Assembly (NCBI GenBank): GCA_026196575.1
Contig: JAPHSX010000061.1
Coordinates: 1 to 37,659 of the forward strand
Direction: 5' to 3'
From: Gammaproteobacteria bacterium
GTDB lineage: Bacteria; Pseudomonadota; Gammaproteobacteria; Thiohalomonadales; Thiohalomonadaceae
Length of the DNA: 37,659 nucleotides
Positions 1 to 7,608 of the stretch are shown here, piece by piece. The first letter of the stretch is position 1. Each line of letters opens with the position of its first letter. The translations under genes were made by a program, and so were the position numbers. The notes under the pieces were generated by a model, which had not been told where the DNA came from, searched no databases, and saw only the letters and a list, made by a program, of their open reading frames with translations.

Positions 1-1715
1 GAGAGCAGCGAATCGGCGGTTCGCGCCTTGAGCTGGATCTCGGCCCCCTCCACGGTGGTATTGCCCACCTGCGCCATGATCCATACGTCCCCATCCTTTA
101 CCGCATCGATCTCGTCCGTGATCTCTTCACGGAATATCTTCAGCTCATAGCTGGCGCCACCCCGCTCGGCACCCATGGCAAACTCCACACTATCGATGCG
201 TTCCGGCTCAAGCCCACCCTGCGACTCATAGAGCAGCATAAACGGGGTGCCATCCGCATAACGCAACGTATAGTTGGCATACTCCTCGGTCGCCGTCGGC
301 ATGCGGTAGGCACGCCCGGCACTGACCCGCGCATAGCCTGTCTCGCCCACCAGCCGGTTTACCGCCAGCCGCGGCGAGTGCAGGGTGCCCACCATACTAC
401 TCTGCTCCATCATCTCGCCAAGGTTCACCACCCAGCGCGCCGCTGGTTTCCACTCACCATTAAAGAAGAGACGCGACAGGTGGTGCCGGTAACTCGCGCC
501 GGTATCAAAATAGTCCGCCGCGGTCACCTCATCCAGGCGCAGCTCACCGCCCCACACCAGACGCGTGCTGTCGTTAAGACGAAAGCGGTGTGACAGCTCC
601 AGATTGTAGCGCTCTGACTGCATGCTGGTATCGACTGGCAGTGTTTGGTCACTCTTTCCGTAGGGATCGATAAATGGCACCATCGCTGGCGGCACCGTAA
701 CACCCAGCAGCTCGGAATAGATGTCGGATAACAACGCGGTCTGGTAGCTGTCCTCTACCTTGTGGCTGTTGTGGTAGAGCTGGGCATTAATCTCGCTCTC
801 CGAGTCGATAATGTGCTGCCACTTCAGCTGCTGATAGTGGGTGCTGTTCTGGCGCTCGCGCACCGGTGAGCTCACATCAGTGGTTTCACCCACCTCGCGC
901 GGTCCGCTCGCACCACCAAACTGCATTGTCAGGTAGTCATTCACCCCGCCGCGATAGTCGCCACGAAAGGTGAGGGCGGCGGTGCGATTATCGTCATTCA
1001 ACTCGTAGTGGTTGCCATCGGTTGCGGTGTACGCCTCAAAACCGTCATCCTCCTTGTAGCTGCCGCTGAGGCGATAGGTGAAGTCACCCCCGCCACCGCC
1101 ATAACGCAGCGTCGTCTCGCGATACTGGTCATCGTCCAGCGTCACGGTGGCGCGGCTGCCCTGCTGGGTCGAGGGGTGGCGGGTAATGATGTGGATCACG
1201 CCAAGGAAGGCGTTGCTGCCATAGGTGACGCCGTTGGGGCCACGGCTCACCTCGATGCGCTCGATATCATCGATGACCAGCGGCAGATCGGTCCACTCCG
1301 CACCGCCGGTGCCCCAGGTGTAGATCGAGCGACCGTCGATCAGCACCTGCATGCGCCGTGAATACTGGTTGGTATTGCCATGGTAGGTGACGGCGGTACG
1401 CGGCCCATCGGTATCGTGGTAGTGACCAATCTGAAATCCCGCCACCAGGCGCAACAGATCGCTCAGCTCCAGCGCACCGGAGGCCTCGATCATCTCGCGG
1501 TCAATCACCGTCACCGCCGTTGGCAACTCATCCATTGACTGGGGCAGGCGCGTGATGTTCAGCACCACCGGGATATCGAGCAGATAATCCTCCCCCTCGA
1601 AGGCGACCGCCTTGCCGGCGCAGGCGAAGCCACACAGTCCCATAAGGGCCAGCGTGACCACGGCCTCACGACGGTGTGTTGACCTGCTGTTGCTGTGGTA
1701 TTGACGAGATGACAT
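1..1715 (-). CDS. TonB-dependent outer-membrane receptor, 3' end beyond the window
   Basis: The minus frame from the ATG at 1715 stays open to the left edge (about 570 residues seen), so the C-terminal barrel end is missing. An N-terminal signal peptide with a hydrophobic core (VVTLALMGLCGFACA) is followed by a plug domain: LPTAVTVIDREMIEASG, then LIDGRSIY, then the hallmark IERIEVSRGPNGVTYGSNAF and GVIHIITR. Beta-barrel-like alternating sequence follows. TonB-dependent receptors import siderophores, cobalamin, metals or sugars using energy from TonB-ExbBD; nothing here tells the ligand, and no regulator or TonB gene is adjacent. An AAGAG-like ribosome site lies just before the ATG. It diverges from the YkgJ-type gene at 1821, so the roughly 100-bp gap should hold both promoters. 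Family assignment is secure; substrate is unknown. Confidence 0.93.
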   Translation of the reverse strand, partial: MSSRQYHSNSRSTHRREAVVTLALMGLCGFACAGKAVAFEGEDYLLDIPVVLNITRLPQSMDELPTAVTVIDREMIEASGALELSDLLRLVAGFQIGHYHDTDGPRTAVTYHGNTNQYSRRMQVLIDGRSIYTWGTGGAEWTDLPLVIDDIERIEVSRGPNGVTYGSNAFLGVIHIITRHPSTQQGSRATVTLDDDQYRETTLRYGGGGGDFTYRLSGSYKEDDGFEAYTATDGNHYELNDDNRTAALTFRGDYRGGVNDYLTMQFGGASGPREVGETTDVSSPVRERQNSTHYQQLKWQHIIDSESEINAQLYHNSHKVEDSYQTALLSDIYSELLGVTVPPAMVPFIDPYGKSDQTLPVDTSMQSERYNLELSHRFRLNDSTRLVWGGELRLDEVTAADYFDTGASYRHHLSRLFFNGEWKPAARWVVNLGEMMEQSSMVGTLHSPRLAVNRLVGETGYARVSAGRAYRMPTATEEYANYTLRYADGTPFMLLYESQGGLEPERIDSVEFAMGAERGGASYELKIFREEITDEIDAVKDGDVWIMAQVGNTTVEGAEIQLKARTADSLL

Positions 1716-1820
1716 TTTTTCTTGCTCTTTGCGACTTTCCCCGACAAAACGATCCCTGTACCCTCTATCGACACCGAGTTTCAATCATTAACCGCAATGG
1801 GTCAATCTCCACACACCACC

Positions 1821-2207
1821 ATGTCCACTCCAGCAGAGAACAAGTGCGCACGCTGCCACAACTCCAAGTGCTGCACCTATATCACCCAGCAGATCACCAC
1901 CCCGCGTGCGATGAGCGACTTCGACACCCTGCTGTGGCAGCTCTCCCACAGCGAGGTGCAGCTCTACAAGGACGAGGATGGCTGGTTCCTGCTTATCAAC
2001 ACCCCCTGTCTGCACCTGCAACCGGGGGGCGGCTGCGGCATCTACGAGGTGCGCCCGCAGATTTGCCGCGGCCACAGCAACGATTTCTGCGAACTCGACG
2101 CACCGGCAGAGGAGGGGTTTGAGCGCTTCTTCGATGGCTATGAGAGCCTGTTGAAATACTGCAAAAAGCGCTTCAAGGGGTGGGAGAAGCGGTACAAAAA
2201 AGCGTAA
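1821..2207 (+). CDS. YkgJ-type cysteine cluster protein
   Basis: A 128-residue protein opening with a C-x2-C-x4-C-C cluster (CARCHNSKCC) and carrying later conserved cysteines in GCGIYEVRPQIC, FCELD and YCKK. This spacing is that of the YkgJ / CxxCxxCC zinc- or iron-sulfur-binding family (UPF0153), small cytosolic proteins of unsettled function. The frame is open upstream to 1722, with another ATG at 1797 giving eight extra residues. I chose 1821 because the conserved cluster begins eight residues later; neither ATG has a clear Shine-Dalgarno, so the start is uncertain. It ends three bases before the convergent yrfG-like gene. Confidence 0.8.
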   Translation: MSTPAENKCARCHNSKCCTYITQQITTPRAMSDFDTLLWQLSHSEVQLYKDEDGWFLLINTPCLHLQPGGGCGIYEVRPQICRGHSNDFCELDAPAEEGFERFFDGYESLLKYCKKRFKGWEKRYKKA

Positions 2208-2210
2208 CCC

Positions 2211-2867
2211 TCAGCCTCCGGGCATGATGTCGAGAAAGGTGTCAATCGCCTCAAACTCCGCCACATCGCGTCGCCCCTGTTGCGTATCGGGCTGATAGAC
2301 CGCCAGCAGCCAGCCGATACCGTAGCGTTTGGCCGAGCGCAACACCGCCAGGCTATCATCCACCAGCAGGGTGTGGGCCGGGTCAAAGGGCTGCTCGGCA
2401 CGCAGCCGCTCCCAGAAGGCCTGCTCCTCCTTGGCCACGCCGTAGTCATGGGAGCAGATCAGCTGATCGAAGTGGCCACCCAGCTGGGTGCGCTCCATCT
2501 TCAGCCTCAGGCTCTTCATATGGGCATTGGTCACCAGCAGCACCCGCTTGCCGGCGGCGCGCACCGCATCGAGAAACTCGGTGACATGGGGGTGCACCGC
2601 GATGAGGTGATCCACCTCCTCCTTGAGCAGCGCAATATCCAGCCCCAGTTCGCGGGTCCAGTAGTCGAGGCAGTACCAGTCGATGGTGCCCTCCACCGAG
2701 CGAGTACGTCGCTCGATCTCCGCCTGCGCCGCCTCCAGCGGCAACTGATACCGCTCCGCATAACGCAGCGGTACGTGCTGCTGCCAGAAGTAGTTGTCGA
2801 AGTTGAGGTCGAGCAGGGTGCCGTCCATGTCGAGAAACACCGTGTCGATCTGCTGCCAGTCAATCAT
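2211..2867 (-). CDS. yrfG: HAD-family GMP/IMP nucleotidase (YrfG-like)
   Basis: 218 residues, close to the 222 of E. coli YrfG. Haloacid-dehalogenase motif I is DMDGT (residues 13-17, nucleophile Asp13, acid/base Asp15), motif II is the LLVTNAH stretch, and motif IV is LLVDDSLAVL. The long cap insert begins LLDLNFDNYFW, as in YrfG. Family members dephosphorylate purine nucleoside monophosphates (GMP, IMP) in the cytoplasm. The open frame extends to 3053, but that extension is low-complexity and overlaps the promoter and start of nudE, so the ATG at 2867 is preferred. Divergence from nudE and cysQ matches the yrfG/nudE neighbourhood known in gammaproteobacteria, which supports the name. Confidence 0.9.
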   Translation of the reverse strand: MIDWQQIDTVFLDMDGTLLDLNFDNYFWQQHVPLRYAERYQLPLEAAQAEIERRTRSVEGTIDWYCLDYWTRELGLDIALLKEEVDHLIAVHPHVTEFLDAVRAAGKRVLLVTNAHMKSLRLKMERTQLGGHFDQLICSHDYGVAKEEQAFWERLRAEQPFDPAHTLLVDDSLAVLRSAKRYGIGWLLAVYQPDTQQGRRDVAEFEAIDTFLDIMPGG

Positions 2868-2993
2868 TTGCCACCCATACCAAGCCTTTAATCCGCCGAC
2901 CATTCTATGGATAGCCGCGGCAGGATGCCAACGGCGCCGCTCTCGGGGTATGATCGACCGACCGGGCATCACGGCCCGCCGCAGGAACGCGTC

Positions 2994-3539
2994 ATGCCAG
3001 CCAAGCCTACCATCCTCAACAGCCAGACCCTGGCCCGCACCCGGCTGTTTCACATCGAGCAGGTGGAGTTGCGCTTCGCCAACGGCGTGGAGACATGCTA
3101 TGAGCGGTTGCTGGGCTCACCGCAGGGGTCGGTGCTGATCGTGCCGATGCTCGATGACGACACCTTCCTGCTGGTGCGCGAATATGCCGCGGGCATCGAC
3201 CGCTACGAACTCTCTCTGCCCAAGGGGCGCATCGAGGCGGGCGAGGAGCTGCTGGCGGCAGCCAACCGCGAGATTGCCGAAGAGGTGGGCTACGCCGCCC
3301 ACCACCTGCACCACCTCACCTCGCTCAGCCTCGCCCCCGGTTATCTCGGCCACTTTACCCACATTGTGCTGGCCCGTGACCTCTACCGGCAGCAGCGGCC
3401 CGGCGATGAACCGGAGCCGCTGGAGGTGGTGCCGTGGCGCATGGACGAGCTGCACACCCTATTCCGCCGCGACGACTGCACCGAGGCACGCAGCATCGCC
3501 GCCCTCTTTATGACCCGGGAGTATCTGCAACGTGGCTGA
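2994..3539 (+). CDS. nudE: ADP compounds hydrolase NudE (Nudix)
   Basis: 181 residues with a complete Nudix box at about residues 78-100 (G-x5-E-x7-REIAEEVGY), whose glutamates bind the catalytic divalent metal. NudE hydrolyses ADP-ribose, NADH and diadenosine polyphosphates, sanitising nucleotide derivatives in the cytosol. The ATG at 2994 follows a GCAGGAAC ribosome site; an upstream in-frame ATG at 2907 would add 29 residues of non-conserved sequence. The stop overlaps the GTG start of cysQ by eight bases, so the two are translationally coupled. Together with yrfG next door this is a nucleotide-housekeeping cluster. Confidence 0.92.
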   Translation: MPAKPTILNSQTLARTRLFHIEQVELRFANGVETCYERLLGSPQGSVLIVPMLDDDTFLLVREYAAGIDRYELSLPKGRIEAGEELLAAANREIAEEVGYAAHHLHHLTSLSLAPGYLGHFTHIVLARDLYRQQRPGDEPEPLEVVPWRMDELHTLFRRDDCTEARSIAALFMTREYLQRG

Positions 3540-4353
3540 CCGCCCCGATTACCTCACCTGCGACCCGTGCCTGCTGCTGGCCCCGGCGCTGGAGATCGCC
3601 ATCGCGGCGGGAAGGACGATCCTGGAGATTTATGAGGCGGGGTTTGCCGTAGAGGTAAAGCACGACCTTACCCCTTGCACCGAGGCCGATCTCGCCGCCC
3701 ACCGTCTGATCGAACAGGGGCTAAGTACGCTGACCCCCAGCGTGCCGGTGCTCACCGAGGAGTCGGCGGAGATCCCCTTTAGCGAGCGCGGACGCTGGCG
3801 CCGCTACTGGCTGGTCGACCCGCTCGACGGCACCCGGGAGTTTATCGATCGCACCGGCGAATTCACCGTCAATATCGCCCTGATTCAGGATCACCAGCCG
3901 GTGCTCGGCATCATCTATGCCCCGGTGCTCGGCGTCTATTACTACGCCTGCAAGGGTGAGGGGGCCTTCAAGCGCGAGGCGACCAACACCCCGGTGGCGA
4001 TCCGTGCCCGCCCCTGGCACGGCGGCAAGGTCACCGTCGCCTGCAGCCGCACCACCGAGCGCGGCGGCCATCTCAACACCTATCTGCAGGCACTCGGCGC
4101 ACACGAACTGGTCATCATGGGCGGGGCACTCAAATCGTGTCTGGTAGCCGAGGGCAAGGTCGATCTCTATCCACGCCTCGGCCCCACCTCCGAGTGGGAC
4201 ACCGCCGCCGCGCAGTGCATCGTCGAAGAGGCGGGGGGGCACCTCACCGACACCGCAATGCAGGTGCTGCAATACAATCGCAAGGCCACACTGCTCAATC
4301 CGCACTTCTTTGTCTTTGGCAAGGGCGACCAGGACTGGTCGGAGTTTCTATAA
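3532..4353 (+). CDS. cysQ: 3'(2'),5'-bisphosphate nucleotidase CysQ
   Basis: 273 residues of the inositol-monophosphatase fold. The metal-binding motifs are visible: EE (residues 76-77), DPLDGT (96-101) followed by REFIDRTGEFTVNIAL, and the C-terminal WDTAAAQCIVEEAGG. CysQ removes the 3' phosphate from adenosine 3',5'-bisphosphate (PAP), the by-product of sulfate assimilation and of acyl-carrier-protein loading. Translation begins at a GTG inside the last codons of nudE (8-base overlap). About 25 bases before the start there is no separate promoter space, so co-transcription with nudE is expected. Confidence 0.94.
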   Translation: MADRPDYLTCDPCLLLAPALEIAIAAGRTILEIYEAGFAVEVKHDLTPCTEADLAAHRLIEQGLSTLTPSVPVLTEESAEIPFSERGRWRRYWLVDPLDGTREFIDRTGEFTVNIALIQDHQPVLGIIYAPVLGVYYYACKGEGAFKREATNTPVAIRARPWHGGKVTVACSRTTERGGHLNTYLQALGAHELVIMGGALKSCLVAEGKVDLYPRLGPTSEWDTAAAQCIVEEAGGHLTDTAMQVLQYNRKATLLNPHFFVFGKGDQDWSEFL

Positions 4354-4371
4354 GAAAGAGAGGGTGCGAGG

Positions 4372-4572
4372 TTATTTACGCTCGTCGTAGACGGCCATCA
4401 CCGCCTTCAACTCATCCAGCACCAGCTGGCGCTCTTCGCTATCGAGGGTCTGCAACTGGGGCAGCTCCGCACCAAGCTCCATCGCCTTGATAGTGGCGCG
4501 CACCGCGTCACAGCCGCACTGGCAGAGGGCATCGACACACTGGTTGATCTGCTTTGTGTCCATCGTGCTCAT
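4372..4572 (-). CDS. Small cysteine-containing hypothetical protein
   Basis: A 66-residue acidic protein, start MSTMDTKQIN; a second ATG three codons later is possible. Residues 13-21 contain a clustered CVDALCQCGC with three to four cysteines, followed by a helix-rich tail (LDSEERQLVLDELKAVMAVYDERK). I do not recognise the family. The cysteine cluster could bind a metal, but that is inference. It ends 18 bases from the convergent cysQ. The frame extends upstream to 4803, but that part runs through the terminator zone of tRNA-Phe and looks non-coding. Confidence 0.6.
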   Translation of the reverse strand: MSTMDTKQINQCVDALCQCGCDAVRATIKAMELGAELPQLQTLDSEERQLVLDELKAVMAVYDERK

Positions 4573-4791
4573 GACACCATTCGAGGTTTGGAAAAGGGAT
4601 GGGGCGATAGCCGCCCGCCACGGCGAAAGGGCGCAGTCTACCTCATCGTTTCGCGTGAAGTAAGGACCCCGATCAGGGCAAAATCTCAGGGTATCGTTTC
4701 CACACCCCCTGCGAAGATGCGGTTTCCGGCGCCCACGCGTCAACCCACGCCGAGGGTGGCCTCGGCAAGAGTTGTATAAACGTAGGGCAAT

Positions 4792-4819
4792 AAAAAAGAC
4801 CAACCGGAAACAGTTGATC
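4792..4819 (-). terminator. Intrinsic terminator of tRNA-Phe
   Basis: On the minus strand, GATCAAC, an eight-base loop and GTTGGTC (one G-U pair) are followed by six T residues, ten bases after the CCA end of tRNA-Phe. This is a typical short tRNA terminator. Confidence 0.75.
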
Positions 4820-4828
4820 TTGGAGTGT

Positions 4829-4904
4829 TGGTGGCCAGTCTCGGAATCGAACCAAGGACACGGGGATTTTCAATCCCCTGCTCTACCGACTGAGCTAACT
4901 GGCC
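4829..4904 (-). tRNA. tRNA-Phe (GAA)
   Basis: A 76-nt cloverleaf on the minus strand. The acceptor stem is GGCCAGT/ACTGGCC with encoded CCA; the D arm is GCTCAGTCGGTAGAGC; the anticodon stem GGGGA/TCCCC closes the loop TTGAAAA, which has anticodon GAA; the T arm is CTTGG TTCGATT CCGAG. It lies 59 bases downstream of yggX in the same orientation, an arrangement seen in other gammaproteobacteria. Confidence 0.98.
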
Positions 4905-4963
4905 GAAAGGCGGCTATTAAACCGGCAGAGCGGGGTGAAGTCAAGCGGCGGAAGCAGCCGCGA

Positions 4964-5224
4964 TCAATTGCCGGGTGGGGTGAACTCCCCACCACCGCCA
5001 AAGAGAAAGCGCTCCATCTCCTTTTCCAGCATCTGGCGGTGCTTCGGATCTATCGGGGTGAGGCGGTATTCGTTAATCAACTTGGTCTGCTGCCCCAGCC
5101 ACATGCGCCACGCCTCGGCGGAGATATTCTCGAAGATCCGCTTGCCCATCTCGCCGGGGTAGGGTTGACGCTCCAGCCCCTCGGCCTCTTTGCCCAACTT
5201 CACACACTGCACCATGCGGCTCAT
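4964..5224 (-). CDS. yggX: Fe(2+)-trafficking protein YggX
   Basis: 86 residues. The start [17 protein letters not shown] and the motifs [28 protein letters not shown] and [14 protein letters not shown] align with E. coli YggX (91 residues), including the single N-terminal cysteine. YggX supports iron trafficking and protects iron-sulfur clusters, including that of MutY, from oxidative damage. An upstream in-frame start at 5272 is rejected because the family begins MSR. In many gammaproteobacteria yggX directly follows mutY; here the two are separated by a lipoprotein gene on the other strand. Confidence 0.95.
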   Translation of the reverse strand: MSRMVQCVKLGKEAEGLERQPYPGEMGKRIFENISAEAWRMWLGQQTKLINEYRLTPIDPKHRQMLEKEMERFLFGGGGEFTPPGN

Positions 5225-5429
5225 AGATACCCCTGTTAAATTGATGGTAAAACCCGGAACTCGCCCGATCACCGAGAAGAAGAGTCGGATTTATATCAAA
5301 GTGTGGGCAACTTTCCAAATATCAAAGCAACCCGGGGCATCGGGTTTCACAAAGATTTCTCCTTGTACTAGACTGAATTCTGACCCATCCCCCAAGACAC
5401 CTGTTTTAAAAGAAAGGGAGCCACACACC

Positions 5430-6497
5430 ATGTTCACAAAGAGAGAATTCACGCTGCTTGGCACCTCACTGTTACTCGCGCTGGCCGGCTGCGGTGGCGG
5501 CAGCGGTGGCGATGATGTCTCGTCGCTTACCTACGATGGCCCAACCGCCGCCATTGTCATCAGCTCCGAGGAGGAGGCCGACGCCGTTGCCTCCGAGGTG
5601 GTCTCACTGGAGAGCACCTCCACCGTGCTGAGCGATGCCACCGACATTACTATTCCCCTCGGTATTGCCGCCACCGCTACTGATAGCGGCTCATCACCGT
5701 TCCAACTGAAATCCCTGGGCGAGATGGCAAAAAAATATACCGCGCTCGCGCTGAAGAGCGAGGCCACCGCCGTGGATCGGCTGGCCGGTATCACTGAATC
5801 CGAGAGTCAGGTGTGCAGCGGTGGTGGCACGGTAACGGTGACTGTCACCTACAGCGACCCGGCACAGCTTACTGCCGGTGACACCTTCAGCTTAAGCTTC
5901 AACAACTGTATCGAGGGTAGCGAAAAAACCCATGGCGCACTAACACTGTCACTCGACAGCTTTACCCTGAATCCGGATGAGACGCTGGGAGACTTTGCGG
6001 CGAGCTACACCTTCGCCAATCTAATCAGCACCAATACCGCAACCGGGGACTACGTCTGGCTGAACGGTGCCTTTAGCGCGGGCTTCAGCGGCGACGCCAT
6101 CTCCACGGCGCTGGTTATCACGCTCTCCGGCAACTCCCTGGTGATGAGTGAGCGCTCCGGCGGCGTGACCGAGCAGGCACGACTCACCAACTTCAGCTTC
6201 ACCGACACCTTGGCGACCAACGGCGACTTCAGCTTCGACCACGATTACACCTATGCCAGCACCAGCATCGGCGGCTCCATTACGGTGACTACGGAGACCC
6301 CTTTTATTGTCTATTACGGTGATAGCTACCCGACCGTGGGCCAGGTAGTGGTGAGCGGTGCAGCCGGTGCCTCGATTCGGCTGACCGCGATAGATAACCT
6401 TACCGCACTCATTGAGTATGACCTGGGCGGAGATGGCCTGTATGGCAATGAGACTATCGACCCGGCATCCAAGATGGTGAACTGGGCCGATTTCTAG
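5430..6497 (+). CDS. Predicted lipoprotein of unknown function
   Basis: 355 residues starting at the ATG at 5430, preceded by AAAGGGAG. The lipobox L18-A-G-C21 follows a hydrophobic signal, then a Gly/Ser-rich tether (GGGSGGDD), so the mature protein is lipid-anchored and probably faces the periplasm or surface. The rest is Thr/Ser-rich, beta-strand-like, with many short repeats of the pattern hydrophobic-x-hydrophobic; VCSGGGTVTVTVTYSD and the later FNNC may form one disulfide. I do not recognise a domain. It runs against mutY and yggX and ends at a bidirectional terminator. It breaks an otherwise conserved mutY-yggX pair and is therefore a likely lineage-specific insertion. Confidence 0.85.
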   Translation: MFTKREFTLLGTSLLLALAGCGGGSGGDDVSSLTYDGPTAAIVISSEEEADAVASEVVSLESTSTVLSDATDITIPLGIAATATDSGSSPFQLKSLGEMAKKYTALALKSEATAVDRLAGITESESQVCSGGGTVTVTVTYSDPAQLTAGDTFSLSFNNCIEGSEKTHGALTLSLDSFTLNPDETLGDFAASYTFANLISTNTATGDYVWLNGAFSAGFSGDAISTALVITLSGNSLVMSERSGGVTEQARLTNFSFTDTLATNGDFSFDHDYTYASTSIGGSITVTTETPFIVYYGDSYPTVGQVVVSGAAGASIRLTAIDNLTALIEYDLGGDGLYGNETIDPASKMVNWADF

Positions 6498-6523
6498 GAA
6501 AAAATAGTGCCTGCGATGGAAAA

Positions 6524-6549
6524 GGCCGGTAGCGATACCGGCCTTTTTT
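6524..6549. terminator. Bidirectional intrinsic terminator
   Basis: GGCCGGTA-GCGA-TACCGGCC is a perfect 8-bp stem with a 4-base loop. It is followed by TTTTTT on the plus strand and preceded by AAAA, so it also works on the minus strand. It sits between the convergent lipoprotein gene and mutY, whose stop codon overlaps the T tract. Confidence 0.9.
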
Positions 6550-7600
6550 ATTGCTCAAGCGTTCGCGCCAGCGACTCCAGCAGCCGCCGCACTGGCGCCG
6601 GCAGCCCCAGCTGCTCCAGTTGCGCGAGCGGCTGCCACACCATCGCACCCCCATCAGCCACCCTGTTGCCCTGCTGCTGCAGCTGAATACGTTGCGGATG
6701 AATCAGCAGATGGTAGTGGCTAAAGGTGTGTTTGATCGGCTCCAGTGCCAGCCCCCTGTCGTTAGCGCCCAGGTGTTCGTCACGCCAGCGAGCAAACGCC
6801 GCCTCATCGTCGCATTCAGGCAGGCTCCAGAGGCCGCCCCAGATCCCGGTGGGGGGACGCTTCTGCAGCCACACCTCACCGCGACCGTTCAGCACCAGCG
6901 GCATCACCACCTGCTTGACCGGCAGGGCCTTGCGCGGCTTTTTGCCGGGAAATTCGGCGACACGCCCCTGACCCAGAGCCGCGCAGTCACGGCTCATGGG
7001 GCAGCGCTCACAGCCCGGTTTGCTACGGGTACAGAGGGTGGCCCCCAGGTCCATAATCGCCTGGGTGTAGTCAGCGGTGCGCTGTTGCGGGGTATGTTCA
7101 GCAGCCAGCGCCCACAGCTGCTGCTCCACCTCGCGCCGCCCGGGCCACCCCTCGACGGCGTGGTAGCGGCTGAGCACACGCTTCACATTGCCATCGAGGA
7201 TGGGGTGGTGCTGACCCGCGGCAATGGCGAGGATCGCACCGGCGGTGGAACGGCCTATCCCCGGCAGTGCTAGCACCGCATCAAAGGTCACTGGAAACCG
7301 ACCCCCGTGCTCATCGCGGATCAGGCGGGCCGCCCGGTGCAGGTTACGGGCACGGCTGTAGTAACCAAGGCCGCTCCATAGCGCCAGCACCTCATCCTCA
7401 TCGGCGCCGGCCAAGTCGCCGACCTCGGGGAAGCGGCCCATGAAACGCTGATAGTAGGGGAGCACGGTGGCCACCTGGGTCTGCTGCAACATCACCTCGG
7501 AGAGCCACACCCGGTAGGGCGTGGGCCGCTGTTGCCAGGGGAGGTGGTGGCGTCCGTGGTCGTCATACCAGGTCAGCAGTCGCCGGGAAAAATTCGTCAT
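6548..7600 (-). CDS. mutY: Adenine DNA glycosylase MutY
   Basis: 350 residues, the E. coli length. The base-excision residues are present: Glu35 in [11 protein letters not shown], the helix-hairpin-helix [12 protein letters not shown] and catalytic Asp136 in [12 protein letters not shown]. The [4Fe-4S] ligands C190-x6-C-x2-C-x5-C206 are intact. The C-terminal Nudix-like half (from about residue 230; [11 protein letters not shown]) recognises 8-oxoguanine. MutY removes adenine mispaired with 8-oxoG. The gene starts eight bases after the asmA stop, so it is co-transcribed with asmA. Its usual partner yggX lies further along the same strand, beyond the inserted lipoprotein gene. Confidence 0.97.
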   Translation of the reverse strand: MTNFSRRLLTWYDDHGRHHLPWQQRPTPYRVWLSEVMLQQTQVATVLPYYQRFMGRFPEVGDLAGADEDEVLALWSGLGYYSRARNLHRAARLIRDEHGGRFPVTFDAVLALPGIGRSTAGAILAIAAGQHHPILDGNVKRVLSRYHAVEGWPGRREVEQQLWALAAEHTPQQRTADYTQAIMDLGATLCTRSKPGCERCPMSRDCAALGQGRVAEFPGKKPRKALPVKQVVMPLVLNGRGEVWLQKRPPTGIWGGLWSLPECDDEAAFARWRDEHLGANDRGLALEPIKHTFSHYHLLIHPQRIQLQQQGNRVADGGAMVWQPLAQLEQLGLPAPVRRLLESLARTLEQ

Positions 7601-7608
7601 TTATTAAA

